Shown piece by piece: positions 52,682 to 60,403 of a DNA stretch of 64,000 bases. The stretch's first letter is position 1. Each line of letters starts with the position of its first letter. The notes under the pieces were generated by a model. The model did not search any database and had not been told where the DNA came from. It saw only the letters and a program-made list of their open reading frames with translations. The DNA comes from Lachnospiraceae bacterium (GTDB taxonomy: Bacteria > Bacillota > Clostridia > Lachnospirales > Lachnospiraceae), in assembly GCA_021153185.1 (NCBI GenBank), contig JAGKTY010000010.1:5960-69959 (forward strand), written 5' to 3'. Both the position numbers and the translations under genes were made by a program.

Positions 52682-53884
52682 ATGTCAAATTATATTTCTC
52701 TGTCAGAAAACATACAAAAACAGATTGAAAGCGATCAGAAGAATCATGTGCTAAATCCGTATGCATTTCAGGATAAGGATGTTGTGAGAAGATATGAGGG
52801 ACATGATCAGGCATCGGTTTGGCGACCGGCATTTGTAAGGGATTGTGAGAAAATCATGCACAATCCGTATTACAATCGTTATGCTGACAAAACGCAGGTC
52901 TTTTCCCTATATCGAAACGACGATATTTCAAGACGTGGCTCTCATGTGCAGCTTGTATCAAGAATCGCGCGAAATCTCGGGCAGGTGCTTGGACTGAACC
53001 TGAATTTGATCGAAGCAATTAGCATCGGGCATGATATCGGGCATACGCCATTTGGACATGCGGGAGAGTACAAATTGGATGAACTCTATTTTTCGCGTTT
53101 TGGCAAGCATTTCCATCACAATATCCAGAGTGCGCGCGTGCTTGATACGATTTTTCCTGTGAATGTGAGCCTGCAGACGTTAGATGGAATCATTTGTCAT
53201 AATGGGGAAATCGAGCAGCAGGAATACCGGCCGGTTGAGGAGATGTCGTTTGATGTGTTTGATGCGCGGATGAAGCAAAGCTACACGGACTTTGGGAGCG
53301 TGGCAAAGCTTGTGCCGTCAACACTTGAGGCATGCGTCATGCGCGTGTCGGATATGATTGCGTATCTCGGAAAAGACAGGCAGGATGCGATTAAGCTCGG
53401 TGTGTTACAGGATGAAGGGGTATTTGCAGATTTGGGAATCGGACGCATCAACGCGGAGATTATCCACAATATGACTGTGAGCATCATCGAGCACAGCTAC
53501 GGCAAACCGTATTTGTCGATGTCTCCGGAGGCTTTTGCGGCTTTTTCAATTGGAAAAAAGGAAAACTATCAGCTGATTTATCAGAATGAGTCGGATACAA
53601 AGCTGTTTAAGGAGCAGATTTATCCGATGTTTGAAGCTGTGTTTGACAAGCTGTATCAGGATATCTCCGAAGGGAAAAAGGATTCTGTGATTTACACGCA
53701 TCATATCAATTATGTGAAAGAGCATACGAAATATTATGGCAATCGTGTAGAATACGAAGCACTTCCAAAGGAAGATATCGTGGTAGATTACATGGCGAGC
53801 ATGACCGACGATTATTTTATTGATTTATATCGGTATCTGTTTCCGAACGGTCCGTATCATGTCGAGTATGTAGGGTATTTCTAA
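52682..53884 (+). CDS. dgt: deoxyguanosinetriphosphate triphosphohydrolase-like HD protein
   Basis: A 400-residue dNTPase. The ATG at 52682 is preferred over GTG 52673, which lies in the ribosome site AGGTGG. The HD motif is complete: RIARNLG..., SIGHDIGHTPFGHAGE (about 118-133) and the later Asp in RVSDMIAYLGKD. The family removes triphosphate from dNTPs, often dGTP. Its 3' end overlaps a small gene on the other strand by 68 bases. Confidence 0.9.
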   Translation: MSNYISLSENIQKQIESDQKNHVLNPYAFQDKDVVRRYEGHDQASVWRPAFVRDCEKIMHNPYYNRYADKTQVFSLYRNDDISRRGSHVQLVSRIARNLGQVLGLNLNLIEAISIGHDIGHTPFGHAGEYKLDELYFSRFGKHFHHNIQSARVLDTIFPVNVSLQTLDGIICHNGEIEQQEYRPVEEMSFDVFDARMKQSYTDFGSVAKLVPSTLEACVMRVSDMIAYLGKDRQDAIKLGVLQDEGVFADLGIGRINAEIIHNMTVSIIEHSYGKPYLSMSPEAFAAFSIGKKENYQLIYQNESDTKLFKEQIYPMFEAVFDKLYQDISEGKKDSVIYTHHINYVKEHTKYYGNRVEYEALPKEDIVVDYMASMTDDYFIDLYRYLFPNGPYHVEYVGYF

Positions 53885-54026
53885 GTATATCTTCTTCGAA
53901 TGCGCGCTCGTGTTCTTTAGACGCCTTTTTCGTTTTGATGGCGGCTTTGGTGAGCACAAAGAGGACGATGATTATGGGTGACATAACTAATATTATGTTA
54001 CCTAGTGTGTATAATGTAACTGCCAT
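53817..54026 (-). CDS. small single-pass membrane protein
   Basis: A 69-residue frame: MAVTLYTLGN start, one transmembrane helix (about 8-28), then a basic stretch and an acidic, Thr/Asp-rich tail. Support for a real gene: AGCGAGGTA before the ATG (complement 54024-54026), and a strong promoter 32 bases upstream. Against: the last 22 codons are antisense to the end of dgt. No family recognised. Confidence 0.5.
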   Translation of the reverse strand: MAVTLYTLGNIILVMSPIIIVLFVLTKAAIKTKKASKEHERAFEEDILRNTLHTRHDTDRSETDTDINQ

Positions 54027-54057
54027 ATGGGTACCTCGCTTCGCGTATGATATGATT

Positions 54058-54087
54058 AGTATAGCGTGAAGTGTTACCGGCTGTCAA
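54058..54087 (-). promoter_or_regulatory. promoter of the small membrane protein gene
   Basis: Minus strand: consensus TTGACA (complement 54082-54087), 18-base spacer, TATACT (complement 54058-54063). Confidence 0.7.
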
Positions 54088-54146
54088 ACAGAGTGCTATT
54101 ATCGCTTAATTAGGGTGCTTCTGTGCATACAGCATCACATGTCGAA

Positions 54147-54309
54147 GGCGCTCCTGTGCATATGTCATCATCTTGCAAACGCGCTCTCGCTCCGGGTACG
54201 GCGTAGCGGCACTAAATTCGCAACAAGTTGCTCATTAAGTGCCGACGCCTCACAGGGTTTGCCATCTGATGCATATGCAAGTCGCGCATATACGTTTATC
54301 GAGGTGCTG
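54147..54309 (+). repeat. dispersed hairpin element, copy A
   Basis: From GGCGCTCCTGTGCATATG to CGAGGTGCTG, about 90% identical to copy B at 54500-54663 except at the hairpin tip. It folds into one long imperfect hairpin: CATCAT..GCAAACGC with its partner GGGTTTGCCATC..GATG, GGCACT/AGTGCC, and a tip GCAAC-aa-GTTGC. A 53-bp repeat block begins right after it. No coding frame. Confidence 0.85.
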
Positions 54310-54319
54310 GTTTTGTGAA

Positions 54320-54493
54320 AATTACATGTGAAAATAGAAAAAGCGCAAAATCCCATGTAGAAACAGATAGAATTTTACAGTGGAAAACAGAGAAAGTGAA
54401 AAACCCCATGTAGAAACAGATAAAAAATTACATGGGAAAATAGAGAAAATGCAAAATCCCATGTAGAAACAGATAGGAATTTACATGGGAAAA
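54320..54493 (+). repeat. 53-bp tandem repeat block 1
   Basis: A half unit (54320-54350), two full 53-bp units (54351, 54404) and a third unit cut at 37 bases (54457-54493) by copy B of the hairpin element. The unit is CCCATGTA-gaaacagataggaatt-TACATGGG plus an A-rich spacer. Confidence 0.92.
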
Positions 54494-54499
54494 CTCATG

Positions 54500-54663
54500 G
54501 GCGCTCCTATGCATATGTCATCATCTTGCAAACGCGCTCTCGCTCCGGCTACGGCGTAGCGGTACTAAACTCATTGCTGCGCAATTCGTTAAGTACCGAC
54601 GCCTCACAGGGTTTGCCATCTGATGCATATGCAAGTCGCGCATATACGTTTATCGAGGTGCTG
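54500..54663 (+). repeat. dispersed hairpin element, copy B
   Basis: Same as copy A but with changed and still complementary arms (GGTACT/AGTACC instead of GGCACT/AGTGCC) and tip (ATTGC-tgc-GCAAT). It stands between the two tandem-repeat blocks. Confidence 0.85.
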
Positions 54664-54670
54664 ATTTTTT

Positions 54671-55244
54671 GAAATTTACAAGGGAAAATAGAGAAAATGC
54701 AAAACCCCATGTAGAAACAGATAGGAATTTACATGGGAAAAACGAGAAAGCGCAAAACCCCATGTAGAAACAGATAGGAATTTACATGGGAAAAACGAGA
54801 AAATGCAAAATCCCATGTAGAAACAGGTAGAATTTTACATGGGAAAATAGAGAAAGTGCAAATCCCCATGTAGAAACAGATAGGAATTTACATGGGAAAA
54901 TAGAGAAAATGCAAAATCCCATGTAGAAACAGATAGGAATTTACATGGGAAAAACGAGAAAGTGCAAAATCCCATGTAGAAACAGATAGAAAATTACAAG
55001 GGAAAAACGAGAAAATGCAAAATCCCATGTAGAAACAGGTAGAATTTTACATGAGAAAATAGAGAAAGTGCAAAACCCCATGTAGAAACAGATAGGAATT
55101 TACATGGGAAAAACGAGAAAATGCAAAATCCCATGTAGAAGCAGATAGAAATTTACATGTGAAAAACGAGAAAATGCAAAACCCCATGTAGAAACAGATA
55201 AAAAATTACATGGGAAAATAGAAATAATCGAAAAATCCATGTAG
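54671..55244 (+). repeat. 53-bp tandem repeat block 2
   Basis: A half unit (54671-54704), ten full 53-bp units starting at 54705, 54758, 54811 and so on to 55182, and a partial last unit (55236-55244). Each unit carries the inverted pair CCCATGTA/TACATGGG (8-9 base stem, 16-base loop) and a spacer of about 20 bases, GAAAAACGAGAAAATGCAAAA type. There are no unique spacers and no open frame. Confidence 0.95.
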
Positions 55245-55326
55245 AAAAGTCCAAATAGCGATTTGTGATAATGAAAATATAGCTGAAATCAGATGCTTAT
55301 ACGAAAAGAGTAAAATATAGAAAGCG

Positions 55327-55332
55327 TATAAT
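55327..55332 (+). promoter_or_regulatory. possible -10 of ribD
   Basis: TATAAT at 55327-55332 with no good -35; AGATGAGGTAG (the ribosome site) follows closely. There is no FMN riboswitch in the 80 bases between the repeat block and ribD. Confidence 0.4.
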
Positions 55333-55352
55333 ATAGAAGATGAGGTAGTAAG

Positions 55353-56588
55353 ATGGAAGATAGAAAGTGGATGGAGCGTGCGATTGAACTGGCGAAAAAG
55401 GGATATGGGCACGTGAACCCGAATCCGCTTGTGGGCGCGGTGATTGTGAAAGATGGAAGAATCATTGGAGAGGGGTATCATACGCAATATGGAAAGCTTC
55501 ATGCGGAGCGTGAGGCACTCGCACATGTGACAGAGGACCCGAAGGGGGCAACAATTTATGTGACATTAGAGCCTTGTTGTCATCATGGGAAGCAGCCGCC
55601 GTGTACGCAGGCGCTCATTGATGCGGGGATTGCAAAGGTTGTGATTGGTTCAAGGGATCCCAATCCGGTCGTATCCGGAGGCGGCGTGAAAGTACTAAAA
55701 GCGCATGGGATTGAAGTCGTAAATGACTTTATGAGGCATGAGTGTGACGCCATCAATGATATCTTTTTTCATTACATCACGACCAAACGGCCGTATGTGA
55801 CGATGAAGTATGCAATGACTGCCGATGGGAAAATTGCGACAAAGACGGGCGATTCAAAATGGATTACGGGAGAGGCGTCTCGAAATAAAGTGCAGATGGA
55901 GCGCAAGGGACATATGGCAATCATGGTCGGAATCGGCACAGTGCTGGCGGACGATCCGATGTTAACAGTGCGGATTCCGGATAGCAGAGAAATCATCCGT
56001 GTGATTGTAGATAGTAAACTTCGTATCCCGCTAGATAGTCAGATTGTGAGAACAGCCAAGGAGCATCCAACCATCGTGGCGTGTGCGCTTTCAGATAAAA
56101 CAACATGGAAAGATGAAAATGATGAAGAATATAAAGGATGCACGGAAAATGAATTATGTAAACCTACTATAGAATGTCGCGAATTAAATTTATGTAAACC
56201 GCATAAAAACAATTGTTCAGCGGATTCAGTAAAAGATGAATACATCAACAAATTATGTAAACTAAAAGAGGCAGGCGTATCCGTCATTTGCTGCCCGGAT
56301 CAGAATGGTCAGGTTGATTTGGACAAACTGATGGAATATCTGGGGAATGAAAACATCGACAGCGTTTATGTGGAGGGCGGCGGTACACTGAATGAAAGTA
56401 TGCTCTCAAAAGGGCTTGTCAATGAACTTCATGTCTATATCGGTCCAAAGATTTTTGGCGGGCATGATGCCAAAGGTCCGGTCGCAGGGATTGGAATTGA
56501 ACAAGTAAAAGACGCAGTTATGTTAACCGCTAAAGAGATTTCTGTAATCGGAAACGAAGTCTGCATCAAATATAAGACGGGGCTGTGA
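55353..56588 (+). CDS. ribD: bifunctional riboflavin deaminase/reductase RibD with an unusual insert
   Basis: A 411-residue RibD. The N-terminal deaminase (1-145) has the zinc residues in HAERE (about 50) and PCCHHGKQPPC (about 75-84). The reductase (146-411) has KYAMTADGKIATKTGDSKWITG, MVGIGTVLADDP and VEGGGTLNESML. Usual length is 360-370; the excess is about 50 residues (about 248-300) with three NxLCK repeats, encoded by DNA with three ATGTAAAC copies. It is alone: ribE, ribBA and ribH do not follow. Confidence 0.92.
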   Translation: MEDRKWMERAIELAKKGYGHVNPNPLVGAVIVKDGRIIGEGYHTQYGKLHAEREALAHVTEDPKGATIYVTLEPCCHHGKQPPCTQALIDAGIAKVVIGSRDPNPVVSGGGVKVLKAHGIEVVNDFMRHECDAINDIFFHYITTKRPYVTMKYAMTADGKIATKTGDSKWITGEASRNKVQMERKGHMAIMVGIGTVLADDPMLTVRIPDSREIIRVIVDSKLRIPLDSQIVRTAKEHPTIVACALSDKTTWKDENDEEYKGCTENELCKPTIECRELNLCKPHKNNCSADSVKDEYINKLCKLKEAGVSVICCPDQNGQVDLDKLMEYLGNENIDSVYVEGGGTLNESMLSKGLVNELHVYIGPKIFGGHDAKGPVAGIGIEQVKDAVMLTAKEISVIGNEVCIKYKTGL

Positions 56589-56684
56589 AATACGTATCAT
56601 TGTTTGTAACTTTGTTATCTTTGCAAAGTAGCTAAAACAAAGGCTTTTTTGTGCCAAAGAAATAGGACAGTAGAGAGAAATGAA

Positions 56685-57761
56685 ATGAATAAACCTTTAT
56701 TTAGCGTAATAATTCCGGTTTACAATGTTGAAAAATATCTTTCTTTTTGTTTGGATTCCGTTTTGGGTCAGACATTTTCTGATTATGAGGTTATTCTCAT
56801 TGATGACGGATCGACGGATAGCAGTGGGCGGATTTGCGATGATTATGCGAATCGCTTCCCAGATAGGTTTCGGGTTCAGCATAAGCCGAATCAGGGTTTA
56901 ATATCCGCCAGAAGGGCAGGATTGAAGCTTGTGAAAGGGCAATTTGTTTGCTTCCTGGATAGCGATGACTGTTGGGGGGACAATACCCTAAGCCGGTTAC
57001 ATGAAATAATTAAGACAACAGATTCTGATGTAGTACTGTTTTTGTTTAGCCGAATTGATGAAAATGGGGGTGCAATAGGAAAGGCTGAGCCCGGATGGTT
57101 TGAACATTCCGGAAGCGTAGAAAAAAAAGAAATAATTGAAGAATTGTTGCTTGGTCACTTGAATTCGTTGTGCTTTAAATGCTGCAGATACGAGTTGTTT
57201 GATATTGACACGGATTACAGCAATTTCTATAACATTCAATTGGAAGAGGATTTGCTCCAGTGTTTACCTGTGATGTATACAGCAAACCGTTTCTACTATT
57301 TGGACGAACCACTCTATCAGTATCGAATAAACCCGACGAGTATTTCGCAAAATTACCAGAAGGAGTAGTATCGAAGATTTAATATTGTTCGCCCGTTACT
57401 ATATCAGTTTATCGAGAAGATGGGCTTGGATACCGAGCAGAACAAGAAAAATTTTTTTCATACATATCTTGCTAACCTATGGAGTGATGTGGAAGCAATG
57501 TATACCTGTATTTCTTCTAAAGAGAGGCGAAATGCCGCATTGGATGAAGTTCGCTCCTATGAGTTTGTAAAAAAAGGCAGAGCGTATCTGGGGTGGAAGA
57601 CTCTTTCCAAGCGGGCTTATCTGGGACTTTCTATCTTCTATAAAAATAATAACAAAATAATGAACACATACATGAGATTATATTTACCGGCGGTGAAAGT
57701 CTATAGAGGAGCAAAATCCGCTTTGCGTAAATGCTTCAAACAGCCACATGTGAGAGGGTAA
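56685..57761 (+). pseudogene. family 2 glycosyltransferase interrupted by an in-frame TAG
   Basis: The frame from ATG 56685 encodes a GT2 enzyme: FSVIIPVYNVEKYLSFCLDSV, DDGSTDSSG, and FLDSDDCW with the metal-binding Asp pair. It stops at TAG 57366-57368 after QNYQKE. The same frame then continues without a break to 57761 and gives the normal C-terminal part (YRRFNIVRPLLYQFIEKMG and on to KQPHVRG), about 358 residues in all. A single CAG-to-TAG change would explain this. Either the gene is broken, or the 227-residue N-terminal piece, which keeps the catalytic core, still works. The next gene starts 3 bases after 57761. Confidence 0.8.
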
Positions 57762-57764
57762 CTT

Positions 57765-58721
57765 ATGAAACTTTCAATCATTGTTCCGGTCTTCAATCTA
57801 GAGAACTATATTGCAACTACATTGGATTCGTTATTATCCATCCGTTTTTCTTCTGACTATGAGATTATTGTGATAAATGATGGCTCAACGGATGGAAGTG
57901 AGTCAGTTATACGGAGATATCAACAGGTACATAGTCAAATAGAGATGTATTCCATAGAGAATCAGGGTGTATCCAACGCTCGGAATGTTGGAATTCGCAA
58001 GGCGACAGGGGAGTACATCACCTTTGTAGATGGTGATGATACAGTCGAACCGGATTTCTATGAAAAGGCTGTCTGGGAATTGGACAGTGGTGGATATGAT
58101 TTCGTTCAGGGAAACTACAAAATAATTGATGGTGACAATACAAGGTATTCGCAATTCGTTTCAGAAGACGTTGTTATAACTGAAAAAGATGTGATGCTCG
58201 ATAAACTGTTCGGGGTAGAGAAACTCATCCATAACGCCGTTTGGGAAAAGGTGTATCGAGCGGAGATTATTAAGGATATTTTATTTGATCGAACAATTAG
58301 AATCGCAGAAGATCAGAAATTTGTTTTCGATGTCATAGAGAAATCAAAAAAGATAAAGCTGTTAAGCCATGTTGGATACAACTATTTCCAGAGAAGCACA
58401 TCGGCGATGCACGATGCAACTATAAATAAGGAACTTGATAATTTAAAGGTTCTCTCGTATTGCAAAAAAAGAGTACAAAGCAACAGTATATTGCGAAATA
58501 TCGAAAGGCATGAATTACTAAAACTGCTGGATATGTATTCTGCAATATACATGAATGGTGGAGATTATAGAGCGTGCTATGAGAGAATATGTGCATTGGA
58601 TATCAAGCCAATCCGCGATGATTTGAGCAAAGAGGTCAGGTTAAAAATATATTTGATGAAGCATGCACGATTTATCTATGATTTGTTTTTGCGAAAGAGG
58701 CACAAGAATTCTGATGAATAA
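57765..58721 (+). CDS. family 2 glycosyltransferase
   Basis: A 318-residue GT-A fold enzyme: LSIIVPVFNLENYIATTLDSLL at the start, NDGSTDGSE, ARNVGIRKATGEYITFVDGDD with the metal-binding D-x-D-type motif, and a helical C-terminus. No transmembrane helix, so it acts at the inner face of the membrane on lipid-linked sugar. The ATG lies 3 bases after the broken glycosyltransferase frame and its end overlaps the pyruvyl-transferase-like gene by 8 bases: one surface-polysaccharide operon. Confidence 0.9.
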   Translation: MKLSIIVPVFNLENYIATTLDSLLSIRFSSDYEIIVINDGSTDGSESVIRRYQQVHSQIEMYSIENQGVSNARNVGIRKATGEYITFVDGDDTVEPDFYEKAVWELDSGGYDFVQGNYKIIDGDNTRYSQFVSEDVVITEKDVMLDKLFGVEKLIHNAVWEKVYRAEIIKDILFDRTIRIAEDQKFVFDVIEKSKKIKLLSHVGYNYFQRSTSAMHDATINKELDNLKVLSYCKKRVQSNSILRNIERHELLKLLDMYSAIYMNGGDYRACYERICALDIKPIRDDLSKEVRLKIYLMKHARFIYDLFLRKRHKNSDE

Positions 58722-59847
58722 TAGGACAGTTGCGATTGTGACAATAGATGACTATATAAATTATGGCAATAGGCTTCAAAACTATGCGTTGACGAAGCTT
58801 TTGCAGAATGAGGGATTTAAGGTTTTCAATGGGATAAGAGTTTTTACAAAAGAAGACTGGGTTATCAGAACCAATGGCACAATTCAAAAAATAAGGAACT
58901 GGCTCACTCCTTATCGTGTTGTTAGAGGATCGCTGTATTCGCCACAAGAAAAAAGTGGATTGAAAAAGGAAAGGGAACAGAGGTTTCTGGATTTTGTACA
59001 TTCCTACACAACGATTTTAGAGCCGATTGTTTGTGTCAATCATTTCAATGCGAATAAAGTCCTGAAAAAATATGCAATTGATTATTTCATTGTTGGAAGC
59101 GATCAGGTTTGGAATCCGTATTATGAAGCGATGGAGTATGAGTTTCTGACTTTCACAACCAAAGAAAAAAGACTGTCATTTGCTGCAAGTATAGGGGCAG
59201 ACAGCATTCCGGAAGGGGCGAAGCGGTACTTCAAAAAGAACCTCTCAAAGATGAAGTATATATCTGTTCGAGAAGAAAGAGCAGCTGAAATAGTGAAAGA
59301 ACTAACCGGAAGAGATGCTGACGTCACATTGGATCCAACACTTTTACTTGATAAAGCTGATTGGGAACATATCACAAAGAAGCCGGAATTAGATATTGAA
59401 GGCAGATACATCTGTACTTATTTCTTGGGAGAAGTGCCTGAATCTGTCAATGCTTTTGCAAAAGAGAAAGGCCTGTGTATATATGCGCTTAACTCGCTGG
59501 ATTGCCCTAAGTTATATACATTAGACCCGGCTGAATTTTTGTACATGATCCAAAATGCATCATATGTGCTAACAGATTCCTTCCATGCCGTTGCTTTTTC
59601 TATTGCGTTTCATAAAGAGTTTTATGTCTTTGAAAGAAAGCAAGAAGGAGTGAGCAGCATGTTCTCAAGAATTGAGACAATTACGAAACGGTTTGGATTG
59701 GGAAATAGAATTCAGAGTAGAGATAGAATTATTGAGCAAGAACCAATCAGCAATTGGAGTAAAATTGAAGACGAATTGGTAGCCGAAAAAAAGAGAAGTA
59801 TGGGAAAACTATTGGAAGCGATGGTGTCCGGTATTAGGGGTAAATAG
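58714..59847 (+). CDS. polysaccharide pyruvyl transferase family protein
   Basis: A 377-residue protein. The ATG at 58714 starts NNRTVAIVTIDDYINYGNRLQN, the usual family beginning. It has the family motifs YFIVGSDQVWNP (about 142-153), SFAASIGADS, SVREERAAEI, and the C-terminal SFHAVAFSIAFH with the catalytic-region His. Members add ketal pyruvate or are related glycan-modifying enzymes; the exact substrate is unknown. Last gene of the glycan cluster. Confidence 0.88.
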   Translation: MNNRTVAIVTIDDYINYGNRLQNYALTKLLQNEGFKVFNGIRVFTKEDWVIRTNGTIQKIRNWLTPYRVVRGSLYSPQEKSGLKKEREQRFLDFVHSYTTILEPIVCVNHFNANKVLKKYAIDYFIVGSDQVWNPYYEAMEYEFLTFTTKEKRLSFAASIGADSIPEGAKRYFKKNLSKMKYISVREERAAEIVKELTGRDADVTLDPTLLLDKADWEHITKKPELDIEGRYICTYFLGEVPESVNAFAKEKGLCIYALNSLDCPKLYTLDPAEFLYMIQNASYVLTDSFHAVAFSIAFHKEFYVFERKQEGVSSMFSRIETITKRFGLGNRIQSRDRIIEQEPISNWSKIEDELVAEKKRSMGKLLEAMVSGIRGK

Positions 59848-60068
59848 TCTAGTCTCCTCAATTCTCCAAGCCCTTCATCTGTTAAACAATATGACGAAGG
59901 GCAAGATGAATACGGTACTGGTAAGACTCGGAATGGATAAATATCTGAAGCGCTTTCATTTGTGAGGCGCTAAGTGTGCTGACGTCTTAGTGCAAAAAAA
60001 TAACATATCCAATAAACACTTAATTCTATTGTAAATAGATAAGAGCTGATTATTGTGATAATTTTGAC
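59848..60068. other. non-coding stretch
   Basis: About 220 AT-rich bases between the glycan operon and the next promoter. It holds a 25-codon frame starting at 59891 (MTKGKMNTVLVRLGMDKYLKR) without a ribosome site, possibly a remnant, and an imperfect GCGCTAAG/CTTAGTGC dyad (about 59967-59993). I see no supported gene or RNA. Confidence 0.4.
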
Positions 60069-60097
60069 TTACATTAAATTAATAAATGTGATACAAT
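60069..60097 (+). promoter_or_regulatory. promoter of the IS66-split DUF2798-like gene
   Basis: TTACAT (60069-60074), 17-base spacer, TACAAT (60092-60097). A dyad TTACATT/AATGTGA (60069-60091) covers the spacer and could be an operator. The leader of about 150 bases to the start codon has small inverted repeats but no known riboswitch. Confidence 0.5.
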
Positions 60098-60249
60098 GAT
60101 AAAAACAAAATAACAGACATAAACGACACATGTGGTGTGCAACACGTAAATCTGATCACGGTAAATATGTAATCTATTAAGATGAATATATCCGTCAGAT
60201 ATATAATTGCCCATATGTGTTTTTTGTTTGAAAAGAAGGAGAAATTAAT

Positions 60250-60327
60250 ATGCCGAGAAATCAATTTCAGAGGATGGTATTTGCATTCCTCACAGTATTA
60301 GTAACCGTACATGGATACGTATTTTAC
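60250..60327 (+). pseudogene. DUF2798-like membrane protein, 5' part, cut by IS66
   Basis: ATG 60250 follows AAGGAG at good spacing. The 26 codons to 60327 give MPRNQFQRMVFAFLTVLVTV-HGYVFY, the start of the family's first transmembrane helix. The frame then enters IS66 and stops after four more codons (60342). Joined to 62864, it continues in frame to 63487, for a protein of 233 residues. Confidence 0.85.
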
Positions 60328-60403
60328 GTAACCGCACAATAACATAGTGCCTTCTAAAAAATAAGAGGATGGCTTATAATACCATCCTCAACGTTAACAG
60401 TTG

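Noticed and set aside
54320..55244. CRISPR array
   Set aside because: The 53-bp units repeat along their full length with only point changes; there are no unique spacers and no cas genes near.
55245..55352. FMN riboswitch before ribD
   Set aside because: Only about 80-100 AT-rich bases are available and none of the conserved FMN-aptamer blocks is present.
57369..57419. Frameshift in the glycosyltransferase
   Set aside because: Both halves are in the same frame (positions divisible by 3), so the lesion is a nonsense codon, not a shift.
59891..59965. 25-codon frame as a gene
   Set aside because: No ribosome site, no recognisable family, and it lies in AT-rich DNA after an operon end; at most a remnant.
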